Below, one piece after another: positions 26,787 through 38,120 of a DNA stretch of 64,000 bases (positions within the stretch are counted from its first letter, which is position 1; every line of letters begins with the position of its first letter). The stretch is taken from the NCBI GenBank assembly GCA_015501605.1, contig JADNRZ010000009.1, positions 62,001 to 126,000 of the forward strand, read 5' to 3'. A program made the translations under genes and the position numbers. The notes under the pieces were generated by a model. The model was not told the origin of the DNA and did not search any database. It saw only the letters and a program-made list of their open reading frames with translations. The stretch comes from Panaeolus papilionaceus. Its lineage: Eukaryota; Basidiomycota; Agaricomycetes; Agaricales.

Positions 26787-27812
26787 CTATGCATTCCAAT
26801 AGAGAGCCGGGCGGAGCCACAGTGAAAATATCGTTGATGTTTTTAGGTTGCCTGTTGACATCAAAAGACTGGAATCCTTTGGATGAAGAGGAAGACCGTC
26901 GACAATGCATTCAATTGCATATGGTTTGGGCACGAGTACATGCAATGTTTTCAAGCGTAAAGAGGGGGAGTAGTCCTCCACTCATCATGGTCACCCACAA
27001 CAATGGGAGAGTCGGAATATACATGAGATTTTGCATCATCACGTCCACTCCGCTATGAAAAGAAACGATATGTGAAGATGAGACTCAGAAAGCGAATAGG
27101 AATAGAAGACTGAATTTTTTTTTTAAAAAAAAATATCAATGAAAATCTTTACCTCCAGAATAGGCAGCCATACATATGAATTTGCGAATCGTGCAATGGA
27201 CTTAGAGGAGTGTCAGGTCCAGGTTCGTAGGCATTCTGAAATTTCGTGTATCAATTGACATGAATAAGGATCTGTGCCGAGTACGCACCGATAAGACACT
27301 GGTGATGGAATGCACAAAAGAACCCACTCGACCCATTTGTTCATGGTAGGCATCATGCATTAACCTGCATGGCCAGACAGCAATCGCAATTCAATTGGCT
27401 GTCGTACGATGTCGTCATGTAGAGTGGACTGCAAAACAGTTACATTCTCATCGTAAACCATGGATGTATAGCAAGTGTGCGCACTAGGTCATCAACGGCT
27501 GATAAACCAGTCTGAGGATTGCACAGCTCCGAAGCAGGAAGAATACTTCCGAACAAAACTACCTCGAACTTCCTTTATGGACACATCTGGTAGACGTACA
27601 TCGACTCCAGGGCCTTTGTGACTGCTTAAGGTGAAATCCATACGAGGATCGGTTATTGCTCCAAAAAGCACAGGAGCAAATGTATAGGGCATAGTCGTTG
27701 GATTAGCGAACAGAGCACGAACATGCGCCCAACTGTGAGTTGTAGTCAAATGACCTGCTAAAAACAAGGCGATGCAGATAGAGACCATATCAAAATTCAG
27801 AACAATTTCCAT
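26787..27812 (-). CDS. Possible small gene, unknown product
   Basis: On the minus strand an ATG at 27812 opens MEIVLNFDMVSICIALFLAG, a plausible signal peptide or anchor, followed by about 65 residues. A downstream block begins NAYEPGPDTPL and joins across an intron with a poly-A/T tract (near 27075-27160) to SGVDVMMQNLMYIP and a hydrophobic WVTMMSGGLLPLF segment. Candidate ends lie near 26890 or 26787, and the middle exons are unclear. Nothing is recognised; it may be a real secreted or membrane protein or a decayed gene. Confidence 0.35.
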
Positions 27813-28940
27813 GAGAGCGACATGTTAAAACGGAAATTGATAATAGACGAAACAGAGGAAAGGGAACGATAAAGGGATAAAACAAGATGAGCGAAGAGAG
27901 TGGGGGACACGGCTTAGAAACCGCGTAAATTCAGTGACGTCACGACACAACTGAAAATCACACCACCGCGACTGCTTCATGATCAAGACAAGGCCATTTC
28001 CGAGACAAAAACGTGATATTTGGGATGCCGGTCAAGCCGAATTTTGGTGATTTGGGGGGTCGTTGTGTTACACACCCTCCACTTAAAAGTTGCGGGAATC
28101 ATTTCATCCTCCTTTACATAGGAAGAGCAATGTAATATGGTTGATAACATCGGAAAAGCTGATGATATTGACGATCTAACAAGTTAGGGGTAAGTCAACC
28201 TTGATTTCAATGTTGTGGGACTTACCGATGCGTTCTTTTTTTACTTTCGATTCAGTGAAATGATTTGACCCGTCAAAGGTCAAGCACAGGTTCTATTCAT
28301 AAGATTTGAGTGCATGTAGCACTCTATGCAATGCTGTTGTCCACTTAAAATGGATGCACTCGTCTTCTCTTGTCTAACCCGGCGATCGGGCAGCTCTTTC
28401 TGTGGCTCTTGTTTCACGCCCCGCATCAACCATTTCTGGAACTGCAACATCAGCCTCGCGTTCTTTCTTCGGTTTGCAGGGCTTAGCACCTTGCTCCACT
28501 GTATACGATTCTATGATGCGAATACACCATTAATTTCCCGCACAACGTTAATTTGGAGCCTCTTCTGAAGGAGGCTCGTGCTGGATTCAATTACATCCTT
28601 GGTGTTGTCAAGACTGACTGCTGACATTCACGGAATAGACAATGCAGTCATTCATATTTATGCTCCTCGACTGCGCCTCGGAACCCCAGGTTGGTGGAGC
28701 CGCATCTGAGAGCATGACTTGTATGTACTGTATCCTTCCCGAGAAAAGCAGTCTAATCTTGTCTTGTTCTTGGTGGATTATTATAAGTATCCTTCATCAC
28801 CCGCCCATGTATCCTCTTCCCCCTCTCCACTTCATCCCCACTATCATCCCCACATCTTCACCGCGGTCGTTTTACCGCTTCCGTTTTTCCACTACTCTGA
28901 CGCCTAACGACTACTTTACGCTTCTTACGACTGTTTCATC
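27813..28940. promoter_or_regulatory. Intergenic region upstream of DUF2235 gene
   Basis: About 1.1 kb. The right end (28800-28930) is strongly C/T-rich on the plus strand, a common feature just upstream of fungal start codons. No other element could be assigned. Confidence 0.35.
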
Positions 28941-30966
28941 ATGACTGAAATACGCGAGGCCGGGAAAGCACGAACGCTGGTTCTATGCTTTGACGGAACC
29001 TCTAATGAATACGACCCAGATGTACACTTCTCATCTCTTTTCTTATCAACACAATCAAATAACTGATTTTATATGCACCAGAATACCAACGTGATCAAGC
29101 TATTCGCTTTATTGAAGAAAGACAATTTTGATGAGCAGCTATGCTACTACCAGGTGAGGTGTATTTCACCATGACTCAATGCATCCCGTCACCTTTTATT
29201 GATATCCTCTGACGTCGTACTTCAGGCTGGTGTGGGAACATGGTTTGAACCCGGTGTAGTTTCTCCCTTGTTCGAGTGGGGCGCAAAGATTCTCGATCTC
29301 GCCTTCGCATGGTGCGCACAGCCCGTGACTTTATTTTACAAATGCCTGACTATTTTGGCGAGAAGGTATTTGGACGCTCATGTCATAAATGGCTATAAAT
29401 TCTTGATGCAAAATTATCGCGCCGGTGACAAGATTTGTTTGTTCGGTGGGTTTAATATTCTTCCTGAAATTTGAGGTGGTTTTAACCGATCTTCAGGTTT
29501 CTCCCGAGGAGCATACACGGCTAGGTAAAGTTCGCATTCTAACTCCACTAGGATCAGTATTGATTAGCGCGGTGTGGCTCCATAGAGCGCTTGGGGGTCT
29601 GCTGTACAAGGTGCGCCAATGTAATTATAGCCTGTAATCTGCGCTGATGAGAACCCCATCAGGTCGGCCTCCTACCGAGAGATAATGAAGCACAAGTTCC
29701 TTTTGCATACAAGATGTATAAGCGTACCGACGACCAAGGCCTGAAGCTCTGCGCGGGTTTTAAACAGACATTTTGTCAAGAAGTCAAAATTGACTTCATG
29801 GGAGTTTGGTATGCTGTTTCGACTATCCCCGGCCATTGGCCTCGGTCTATCACCGAATGCTGACTTGATGTTACTACCTTCGCTAGGGATACGGTTGCTA
29901 GTGTTGGTGTGATCGCAGGACGAACTTTGCCATTTACCAATTCCAATGAATCTATCGTGACCTTTCGACATGCGCTATCTTTGGATGAGGTTAGAATGAT
30001 ACTTTTGTGTTACTCACTGATTTACTGATTGTGATGTGGACGTAAATAGCGTCGAGCTAAGTTTAGGCCCAACAGATATCATCGTGCAGCACCGAACAGG
30101 GAGGCTGCAGCTCAGGACCCAGAACATGATACTGAAGTACGAAGTTCCGGCTCTAATACTACGGACCTGGAGGCCGGGTCGTCTTCGAAAGATGCTACCG
30201 CTTCTGTCGAGGGCGCCATACGCGCCGAGCCGGTTCTCAAGGATGGTGAGAAGAAGAAGAAATTTTTGGGATTCGGTGGATGGGGGCGCAGTCGTCAGAA
30301 GAAGGAAGGCTTGAGACGGCAACGAATGCCTAAAGGATATGCACCGGAGATAATGACGGTCGGAGGAGGCTGCGATGTCCTCGAGGTTTGGTTTTCCGGA
30401 TGCCACAGTGGTATGTCAAGATTCCAAAATAACAGTTTGATCGGCACGGTTGGTTAATTAAATCCATCACAAACAGATGTCGGAGGAGGGGCTGTTGTAA
30501 ACGAAGTTACCAGCAATCTTGCTAACATTCCCTTGCGATGGATGGTTAGAGAGGCCATTGCCGCTGATTGCGGGATCAAGTTCGACATTCCTGCTCTCAT
30601 GAGGGCAAAGATTGACCTCAACCCTGAACCTTCTCCAGTGGAGCTCGAGATGGATGCCGCTGATGCCTTACAACCTGTCCACGATCAGTTAAAGATGAAT
30701 GTTCTCTGGTGGCTCCTAGAGATTATTCCATTGCACTATACCTGGCAGGATAATGATGGCTTGTGGCATCGTGATTTTGGGTACGTGTGCATATGATAAC
30801 CTTCGGTGTTTGAGACTAAACATAGCTTAGGTTTAACTTTGGCCGAGGGAGAGAAATTGTCGGTGGACCACCCAACTTCCATATGACTGTCAAACAGCGT
30901 CAAGAGGCGTCAGGTTATACTCCTCGCGCGAGATGGCCACAAGGCACGGAAGTTTATGTGGCGTGA
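28941..30966 (+). CDS. DUF2235 alpha/beta-hydrolase domain protein
   Basis: Contains the DUF2235 (Tle1-like phospholipase catalytic) domain found in many fungal proteins. Starts MTEIREAGKARTLVLCFDGT, with the N-terminal FDGT motif typical of the family. The nucleophile elbow GFSRGAYTAR (GxSxG) is built over introns near 29450-29600. MGVWDTVASVG follows (29800-29910), then a variable low-complexity Lys/Arg-rich insert (about 30080-30330), then GCHSDVGGG, which carries the later catalytic Asp/His region. The C-terminal part includes LHYTWQDNDGLWHRDFG and ends in VYVA-stop at 30964-30966. All expected catalytic motifs are present, so a lipase or esterase activity is likely. The substrate is unknown. 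Confidence 0.88.
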
Positions 30967-31471
30967 GTGGCCAGTCCCAACGACTCCATGATACCCCATT
31001 GTTTCACTCCGTAATTATATACTGCTTCGATACTTTTTACATTGTACATACAATGGACTAATTCATACTGTAATGTAAGTTATATGGACTCAATTGTTGT
31101 GTATGTGTAATTACGTGACATTTTCCGAAGTTAAAGGCGGTGACCGGGACAACCGTCGTGTTTATTACATCTATCAAAGGGTTTTTTTCATGTGTTCAGT
31201 TGACAGATATATATAAGTTCAAGGCTTTATTCTCGACTCCTCTCAAGAGTTTCCAATCTCCCCCTGTTTCTGTCTCCCTTGGCACAACCTTGTTTGCGAC
31301 TGGGTATTGCCGAACCACGTGCCACCTTGTTCAGATCCGGAAGTAATATAATATTATTATTATTATAATCTTATTCTCTCATCTCTACCAACCACCTTCG
31401 GTTTTTGCTCATACCCTTGATAGTTCCAGGGCATTTGGGCTTCTGGTTCTTATTTTCTCCTGACTTTCATC
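30967..31471. promoter_or_regulatory. Intergenic region upstream of MAPKK
   Basis: About 500 bases, holding the 3' end of the DUF2235 gene and the promoter of the MAPKK. A short (ATT)n microsatellite lies near 31346-31370. Confidence 0.4.
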
Positions 31472-33290
31472 ATGGCTTTGGCAACTCCAATTCGCAAAAA
31501 GAGAAATTTCAAGGCTCTTCAGCTCAATGTCACAGAGGGAACAGGTCCAGCGACGGCAGGAGATGCAGAACCAGTCGCCATTCGTCAAGCTCCTCTACCA
31601 GTACAGAACTCGGCTCCAGTAGGTGGTCCAAAAAAGAGACCACCACCTATGGTCATCAAAGCTCCAAAAATCCCGAGTACGACTGTTACAGCAGTAGTGT
31701 CTGCTGTCGACGAGACGGGTAACAATATCCCCTCAGCAAACAGTCCAAACAATGTCCCACATTCTGCCTCTCCAGCTGTTAGAAGGAACACATACCATGC
31801 ACACCTCTCGAACACGCTGGCTAACTTGGATATGAACGCTGGCATGAAGTACGACCTGAGAACTGAGGACCTAAAAGATCTTCAGGAGCTGGGTCAGGGG
31901 AATGGCGGTAGCGTCAAGAAAGTAGAGCATGTACCAACCAAGACCATCATGGCGAAGAAGGTATGTATCATCCTTTTTTTTAGGTTGTCTGCAAGTGTGC
32001 TGATCTATCTCGAAGATTGTGCTCATAGATGCAAAACCCTCGGTTCGCAAGCAGATTCTGCGTGAATTGCATATCATGCACGACTGTCATTCCAAATACA
32101 TCATCTCTTTCTACGGTGCATTCCTTGCAGATCCCAACATCTGCATCTGTATGGAGTATGCCGACAAAGGATCTCTTGATGCCATCTACAAGAAGATTGG
32201 CGCAATCGATATCGACGTCGTTGCTCAAGTGGCTTTGGCGGTGCTTGAAGGTCTAACTTACCTGTACGATGTTCATCGAATTATCCATCGAGGTATGTCT
32301 GCTTTATTGCATATCTGCTCTCGATTTCTGTGTCTCCTCATCCAAAACACCGTCACGTGACGGTCAAGAGGCATCTTCCTTAAACTTTTGGTCCTTGAGG
32401 ACCTGGGGTCGTCGTCATAACAATTTCGCTCATGTTTGCCTACCTACAGATATCAAACCTTCCAATATCCTTTTTAATTCCAAGGGAGAAATCAAGATTT
32501 GCGATTTCGGTGTCTCGGGAGAGCTCATCAATTCAATTGCGGACACTTTCGTGGGCACCTCGACATACATGAGTGTGAGTTCTTTAGCACTGCCTGCCTG
32601 CCTGCTTTTTTTCACAAGGGAGCCATTTTTGCATCCCAACTTTCATGGTAACGGTGTTCCATACGGACCTGTCACCTATGATCTCCCGTTGATTTCACTT
32701 CTTGCTTTCGAAAATGATGCTGATCTGCTTGTTTCGAATTGACAGCCCGAACGGATACAGGGTGCTCAGTACACCGTAAAATCAGACGTGTGGTCAATGG
32801 GAATCTCGCTAATCGAGCTCGCTCTGGGCCGCTTCCCGTTCTCCGAATCAACATCCGATGACGAGGATTCTGATTATGAGGGAACACTATCTCCCGCTCG
32901 TCCGGGATCGCTTTCTCTATCAGGACTTCCGCCAGCGCGACCCAAGGGTAGCAAGACTGCGAAGAAGGACAAGAGAAAGAGCAAGGGTGTCAGCCTCCAA
33001 GGCGGTGGCATGACTATGAGTATCTTGGAATTGCTCCAACATATTGTCAACGAACCTGCGCCAAGATTAACTCCTGAGGGGCGATATCCCAAGGAGGCTG
33101 AGGACTTTATTGATAGCTGCTTGTTGAAGGATCCTGATACTAGAAAAACACCTAAGGACTTACTCGTAAGTGTCTATTATCATGGTCTGCCATTGTCGAT
33201 ATTGACCCTTGTCCTCTCTAGAAACACCCTTGGATAGATATGGCACGCTCCTCGACAGTAAATCTGGAGGATTGGGCCAGCACCTTCTAG
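31472..33290 (+). CDS. STE7/FUZ7-like MAP kinase kinase
   Basis: Dual-specificity kinase of the pheromone/filamentation-type MAPK cascade, by similarity of its activation loop to Ste7/Fuz7-class MEKs. It starts [19 protein letters not shown], with a basic N-terminus that could dock a MAPK. The Gly-rich loop is [12 protein letters not shown] and the ATP-binding Lys is in MAKK. The catalytic loop HRDIKPSN is split by an intron near 32293-32448. DFG is in ICDFGVSG, and the activation loop [13 protein letters not shown] carries the S/T phosphosites. SPERI and DVWSMGISL follow. A Ser/Lys-rich insert (about 32840-32990) sits in the C-lobe, as in many fungal MEKs. Ends [12 protein letters not shown] at 33288-33290. 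Its degenerate tandem copy lies 0.8 kb downstream. Confidence 0.92.
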
Positions 33291-34115
33291 ACAAGAGGCC
33301 ATGCCTCTTTTCCTCCTTATACTGGGTCTAGCCGGTCTACCTCTCCTATTCCTCGTCACGCCTGTTCATCATATCATATACCCGCTTTCTTGGGCCGGCA
33401 CCCAATATCTATCCCATCAAGCCTCATCGTCCTTTCTCTCCGCCATCTAACAGATCGCCGCCTACACCATCGTCCCAAAGCCTCAAGGAATCCAGCCGTT
33501 TACGAGCTCTCTTCATGAACTTACACATTGCCTCCAGTTTTTTCATTATTTACACCCTTCATGTGTTCAGATATTTCATGACCTTCCTTGATTGTGTATG
33601 ATGGTTCTTGCATCGCTACCTTTTTTATGTTCCTCCGTGCCGCTTGGCATAAATTCAATTGTCTTTTTCTCTCTCTTTTTTTCGTGCCTTTCTCTCGCTC
33701 AAGTTTCTGTCGTGTTTTGGAATAACGAAAATATTAATTGTATTTTAGATGAATTTTATGGCTTTATTCTCGGATAGAAGAAACGTTTTTCAAATATTCT
33801 TGAACAACACTCAGATACTTCTTTTGAGCTCGACGCAATTTTTGTCGATTCTTCTAGGCGTTCAGGAGTAAGTCGTCAGTGTTTCGTCTCTATTTTACGA
33901 ATTGTATGACTTATGAACGCCCTTCAGCATTTCCACTTTAAAACACATAGAGCATGTTCATTTTGGGAACAATGCCCGAACTGTTCGCGCCGTGACCACT
34001 GCCGTCGCTTTCAATAGCGATAGCATGACTGCTTTGCTGATGGTGATTGTGATCATAATCGTACCTTGTCCTATAACCAACACAATTGCTTTACGCCGAA
34101 TTGCCCTCTAAGAAT
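33291..34115. other. Spacer between MAPKK and its degenerate copy
   Basis: About 820 bases, mostly 3' untranslated sequence and pyrimidine-rich DNA. A missing 5' exon of the second kinase could be hidden here, but none could be identified. Confidence 0.35.
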
Positions 34116-35289
34116 ATGACCAATGAAACAGGTTGTGTTGTCACAGGCGACCATGATTTGAAGCTTCTCGAGCGGTTGACAGATGGGATTCATTCCCGTG
34201 TTGAGAAGGTGGAACGTACAGTGAATAATCATACAGTCATAGCAAAGAAGGTGGGTCTTGTCACTGCAGTCATGATGAAAGAGTCCTTACATCCAGAAAT
34301 TTGCATAGACGTTCTTGAATTACTACCCCGAACAGGCTACACGATCACCAATTGCTCAACAATTGAATGCGATGAGAGAATACAACTCAAGTCACCTAGT
34401 TTTAATTTATGGTGCTTTCATTGAGAGAGCCTGTGTTTCCGTATGTATGGAGTATATGGACAGGGGCTCGTTTGAGGACATATACAAGCAGACGGGTCCC
34501 ATCAATATCGATATCCTTGGTAAAGTAGCACTGGCTGTGCTGGAGGGTATTGTATACCTCCATGATATTCACCATATTCTTCATGAAGGTTTGTGTTGCG
34601 CCTATTATCTGTCAACCAACCCCTCTCTATGAGTATCGTTGATGTTTTCTTCATTGAATCCTATTTCTTCCAGATGTCAAACCTTCCAACATCCTCGTCA
34701 ACTCAAAGGGAGAAATCAAACTTACAGACTTTGTAACAGCGAGGATCGCAGAGATTGATAAGACTTTTATAGGCTCAGGCACGTCGGTGTACTATTTGAG
34801 TGTCAGTTTCCAGTATTTTGCGACGGTATTCACTTCCATCCACTAAACGACGCATATCTACAGCCGGAAATAGTACGAGCAGCACAATACACACCTCGAA
34901 CGTTAAAGTCTGAAGTATGGGCATTGGGAATATCGCTGGTAGAACTCGCTTTGGGGCGTCATCCGTACTCTGAAGCTGACGAACCCCTAACTATTCTGGA
35001 CGTGCTCACTCGTATTGTGAATGGACCGCCACCCAGGTTGTCCACGACTAACGCAGGGGGCTACCCCGCAGAAGTGGAGAACTTTGTGGACAATTGTTTG
35101 ATGGTCGATGTCGAGCGCAGAAATACCCCGGATGAATTATTGGTTGGTATTATCTCTGTGCGACCTTCTATGATCCGTGCCTGCTAACCATTTACTATAC
35201 CATTCTAGAGACATCCGTGGATGGAAAAAAGTCGGTTATCAATAGTCGATGTGGGACTTTGGGCTAGTACAGTGACTAAAGTTTTGTAA
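34116..35289 (+). CDS. Tandem MAPKK-like protein with altered catalytic motifs
   Basis: Derived from the upstream MAPKK: intron positions and blocks match, for example YGAFIERACVSVCMEYMDRG against [20 protein letters not shown]. It lacks the long N-terminal arm. The Gly-rich loop is lost (LTDGIHSRVEKVE). The Lys of IAKK is kept. HRD has become HED (HEDVKPSN), DFG has become DFV (LTDFVTAR), and the activation loop IAEIDKTFIGSGTSVYY lacks the normal MEK phosphosite spacing. SPE and the C-lobe (WALGISLVELALGRHPYSE) remain, ending TVTKVL-stop at 35287-35289. No stop or frameshift was seen, so selection may be keeping it as a pseudokinase or regulator. The start is uncertain, since an upstream exon may exist. 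Confidence 0.75.
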
Positions 35290-35790
35290 TGCTTTCGGAA
35301 GGTATCTCTTGACCTGCAATTTAAACTGGGGCTGTGTTATTCAGCACACGACAACGAGTATGAGTTCCGAAAGGATATAAGCAGCTCTGAGCGGGCGTCA
35401 AGTCAAGTCAGGAACTGAGGCGAGAGCGCCTGCAAATCCGTCGGAATATTCCACGTAGAAAACATTGCACTGCAAATAGCATAGTTGAACGCCCAAAGGT
35501 GTCTCCGGCTCTCCGGTTCCTCGTCACTTTTTGATGTTTACCCATTTGGTTCGGGTGGTACTCAGCACCATTATATCATTGAATCTTTCAGTGAAATAGA
35601 GGTGAACCTTGAAGACGAAATATATAGTATTGGAAAGCTTGACGCGAACACAGTACGTATGGATGAAGGCATGTAAAAAGTACAATGAATTGCAGTTTCG
35701 GGAATAATACACCGTTTAAAATAAGATCCTACAAAAGAGAGGGCACAGAATGTCGAATGATGAAATGCGAAGAGGAAGATAAAGCAGCGT
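35290..35790. other. Convergent intergenic region
   Basis: About 500 bases between the kinase copy and SDR3, which converge here. No gene supported. Confidence 0.35.
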
Positions 35791-36894
35791 CTAAGCGTCT
35801 AAGTAGATACCCTGGCTCCACGACTCATACTTGTCGGCGCAGTCGTTAAGCTCCTTGGCCTTCTTCCTTGAGAACATCACAGCGTACTCATGGATGGGGA
35901 AATGCAAGGGTGGGTCTTCAAGCTGAGCAAGCTTGAGGAAGACTTGGGATACTTTGACGGGGTCTCCGAGAAGGGCGCGGGTGAAGAAGGATCTAAAGCT
36001 GTTGGCAGGTAGCTCGAGGTCATGTTCGTAGGCGGGGTGGATGGGGAGGAACTCGAGGTTGTGAATGGCACCAGTTTTGAAAGGGCCTGGTTCGATGAGA
36101 GTAACCTGAAGAGCATTAAGACCAAAGTTAGTGGGTGATGAAGGACCAATAAAAAGAGGGGCTTGCCTTGATGTTCCATTTTGGGTCCATTTCTTGTTGA
36201 AGAGCTTCCGAGAAGCCTTCGAGAGCGAATTTACTGTAAGCAATTTATTAGGACATCTCGAGATATTTTTCAGTGAGATAGCAGCTTACGTAGCGCTGTA
36301 GAATCCAACACCTCCAACACCTTGCACACCAGCTTTCGAAGAGAGTTGAAGGAGACGACCACCTGCTGGCTTGTTCTCCTCTCGGAAATAACGCACAGCG
36401 GTGATCGAGACTTGAGCAGCACCCCAGAAAAGACTCTCGAACATAGCGCGAGCCTTCTCTATGGGTGTACCTTCGATCTCACCGACACAAGCAGCGCCGG
36501 CATTGTTGAAAACGACATCAATACGACCATAGGCATCCTTAGCCTTAGCGAAAGCAGTTTCAATTTGATCTGGCTTCGTCACATCGAGGGCCACGACGAG
36601 GAGGGAGGAAGGGTATTGTTCTTGCAGCTCGTTGAGGACCTCGGGCTTTCTGAGGGTAGCAACGACGTTGTGTCCTGCTTCGAGAGCAGCTTCTGTCATG
36701 CAGCGACCAAAACCACTGGAGGCGCCTATGAGGAACGTGGAATGTTAGAAACTTCTATCCATCAGGGACTGGGGTAAGTTTAAGTGGCATACCGGTGACT
36801 GTTAGGAACAGATCAGAATGCAAATCAGTACAACGATTGATAATACGAGTAAATAAGTGATGTACTCACCGAACCAAACTTGAGGTGTTGACAT
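35791..36894 (-). CDS. Short-chain dehydrogenase/reductase SDR3
   Basis: Third member of the SDR family in this window. Exon 1 is 25 nt (MSTPQVWF, 36894-36870). Exon 2 is a 6-nt TCACCG (36793-36798) in the same position as in SDR1 and SDR2, giving VTGASSGFGR. DVT, NNAG, the catalytic Ser in QLSSKAG and Tyr in FYSAT follow. An intron (about 36246-36291) lies just before the catalytic Lys, KFALEGFSEAL. Unlike in SDR1 and SDR2, no second intron follows the Lys, so there is no 8-nt exon. The next intron uses a GC donor (GCAAGC). VTLIEPGPFKT follows, and the end is YLDA-stop at 35793-35791. All catalytic residues are present. The substrate is unknown. Confidence 0.88.
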
Positions 36895-38120
36895 GATGGT
36901 GTCGTTATCGGTAGAGGTAGTAGTGGGCTCGGCGACGTTGGGTTTAGATGCAAAGAAGGAAGCTGTGAACGGGTGGAGAGATGCAAGGAAGCGGAGCATT
37001 TAATGAAGAAAACGAGAAGCTGGTCCATCTTGATATTTATGCTTGAGCCATGCAGAGGGTCGGACACTCCGTGAAACCTAGGCAGCCATTTGCTATCCTA
37101 TTAGAGGAAGTTGAAGAAAAAACTCGCAGGTCCATTAATCCAATATGCCAGCATGACTCCATCGTGGCATGCGATGGTCCGGTGCGATATAGAATCTCAA
37201 CAAAATTGGTCAGAGTCTTATTGTCTCTTGCCGGAGGCTATTGTTTCACCGTTTTTGACTTTTGGCATGACGCAACTCTGCAAGTGTGGTGAACATATGA
37301 ATCCGGGTATGGCAACCGAAGAAGTTAGGGGAGCCTATCTTATTGACTTCCTAGAAAGCAAAATAAAAGTGAAAAGGGTTATTTAGTTAATGTCCGAGTG
37401 TGCAAACGATTAAGGGCATGAAAGACGAACAATTGTTCGTGCAGGGTTCCCGGAAATCGCTTTTTGTTATTTCGGCGATATCAGTGCTATAACCGTCTGT
37501 ATTACATTCCATAGAATGGAGTGTTTGAGCAGGTCTGAGCCTTGACCAGCCGGGAGGGTCATGGCACATTCTGGGACCCGAAAGCGGAAATGGACACTGG
37601 CTACGGGCCAACGGCTTTCCATAATGCGTCAGGGTAATGCGAAGATATTCCATTGAACCGTGATATCTAGAGCAGGGCTAAGCTGGACGGCGAAATACAT
37701 CACCTCCTCATGTTCTGAACTGCCAAAAGATACGTGATAATTATATAGAACCCACCACTCCGCAGTAGGTAGTGTTCAACCTTGTCAACCTGTTGCAGGA
37801 CTGTCTTGCTCAACGTCAGCAAATAAACCAATTTAAAATCACAACTTGACATTGAATGGTGCCAAAAACCCGCGATGTGTACGGAGCAAGATTCCGAAGA
37901 TGTGTAGCCTTTGTGGTGAACATCAACCAACAACAAGCAATGTGGCGGTCGGCACTGGAAGGATAGTTGGACTGTGGGAAACGTCTAAAAAAAGCGTAGC
38001 TGCTGATGTAAGCCTACTATCCCGTCTTCGACGCTCACCTTCGCCACCATTACGCGCCTTTTGCTAGTTCCACAGCGCCTTGGGCGCTTAAAAATACATC
38101 ATCCTACACCTTGGACGAAC
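36895..38120. promoter_or_regulatory. Divergent intergenic region between SDR3 and FCP1-domain gene
   Basis: About 1.2 kb between divergent genes. Plus-strand frames around 37050-37386 have no ATG or recognisable content. Both promoters are presumed here, without assigned sites. Confidence 0.35.
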
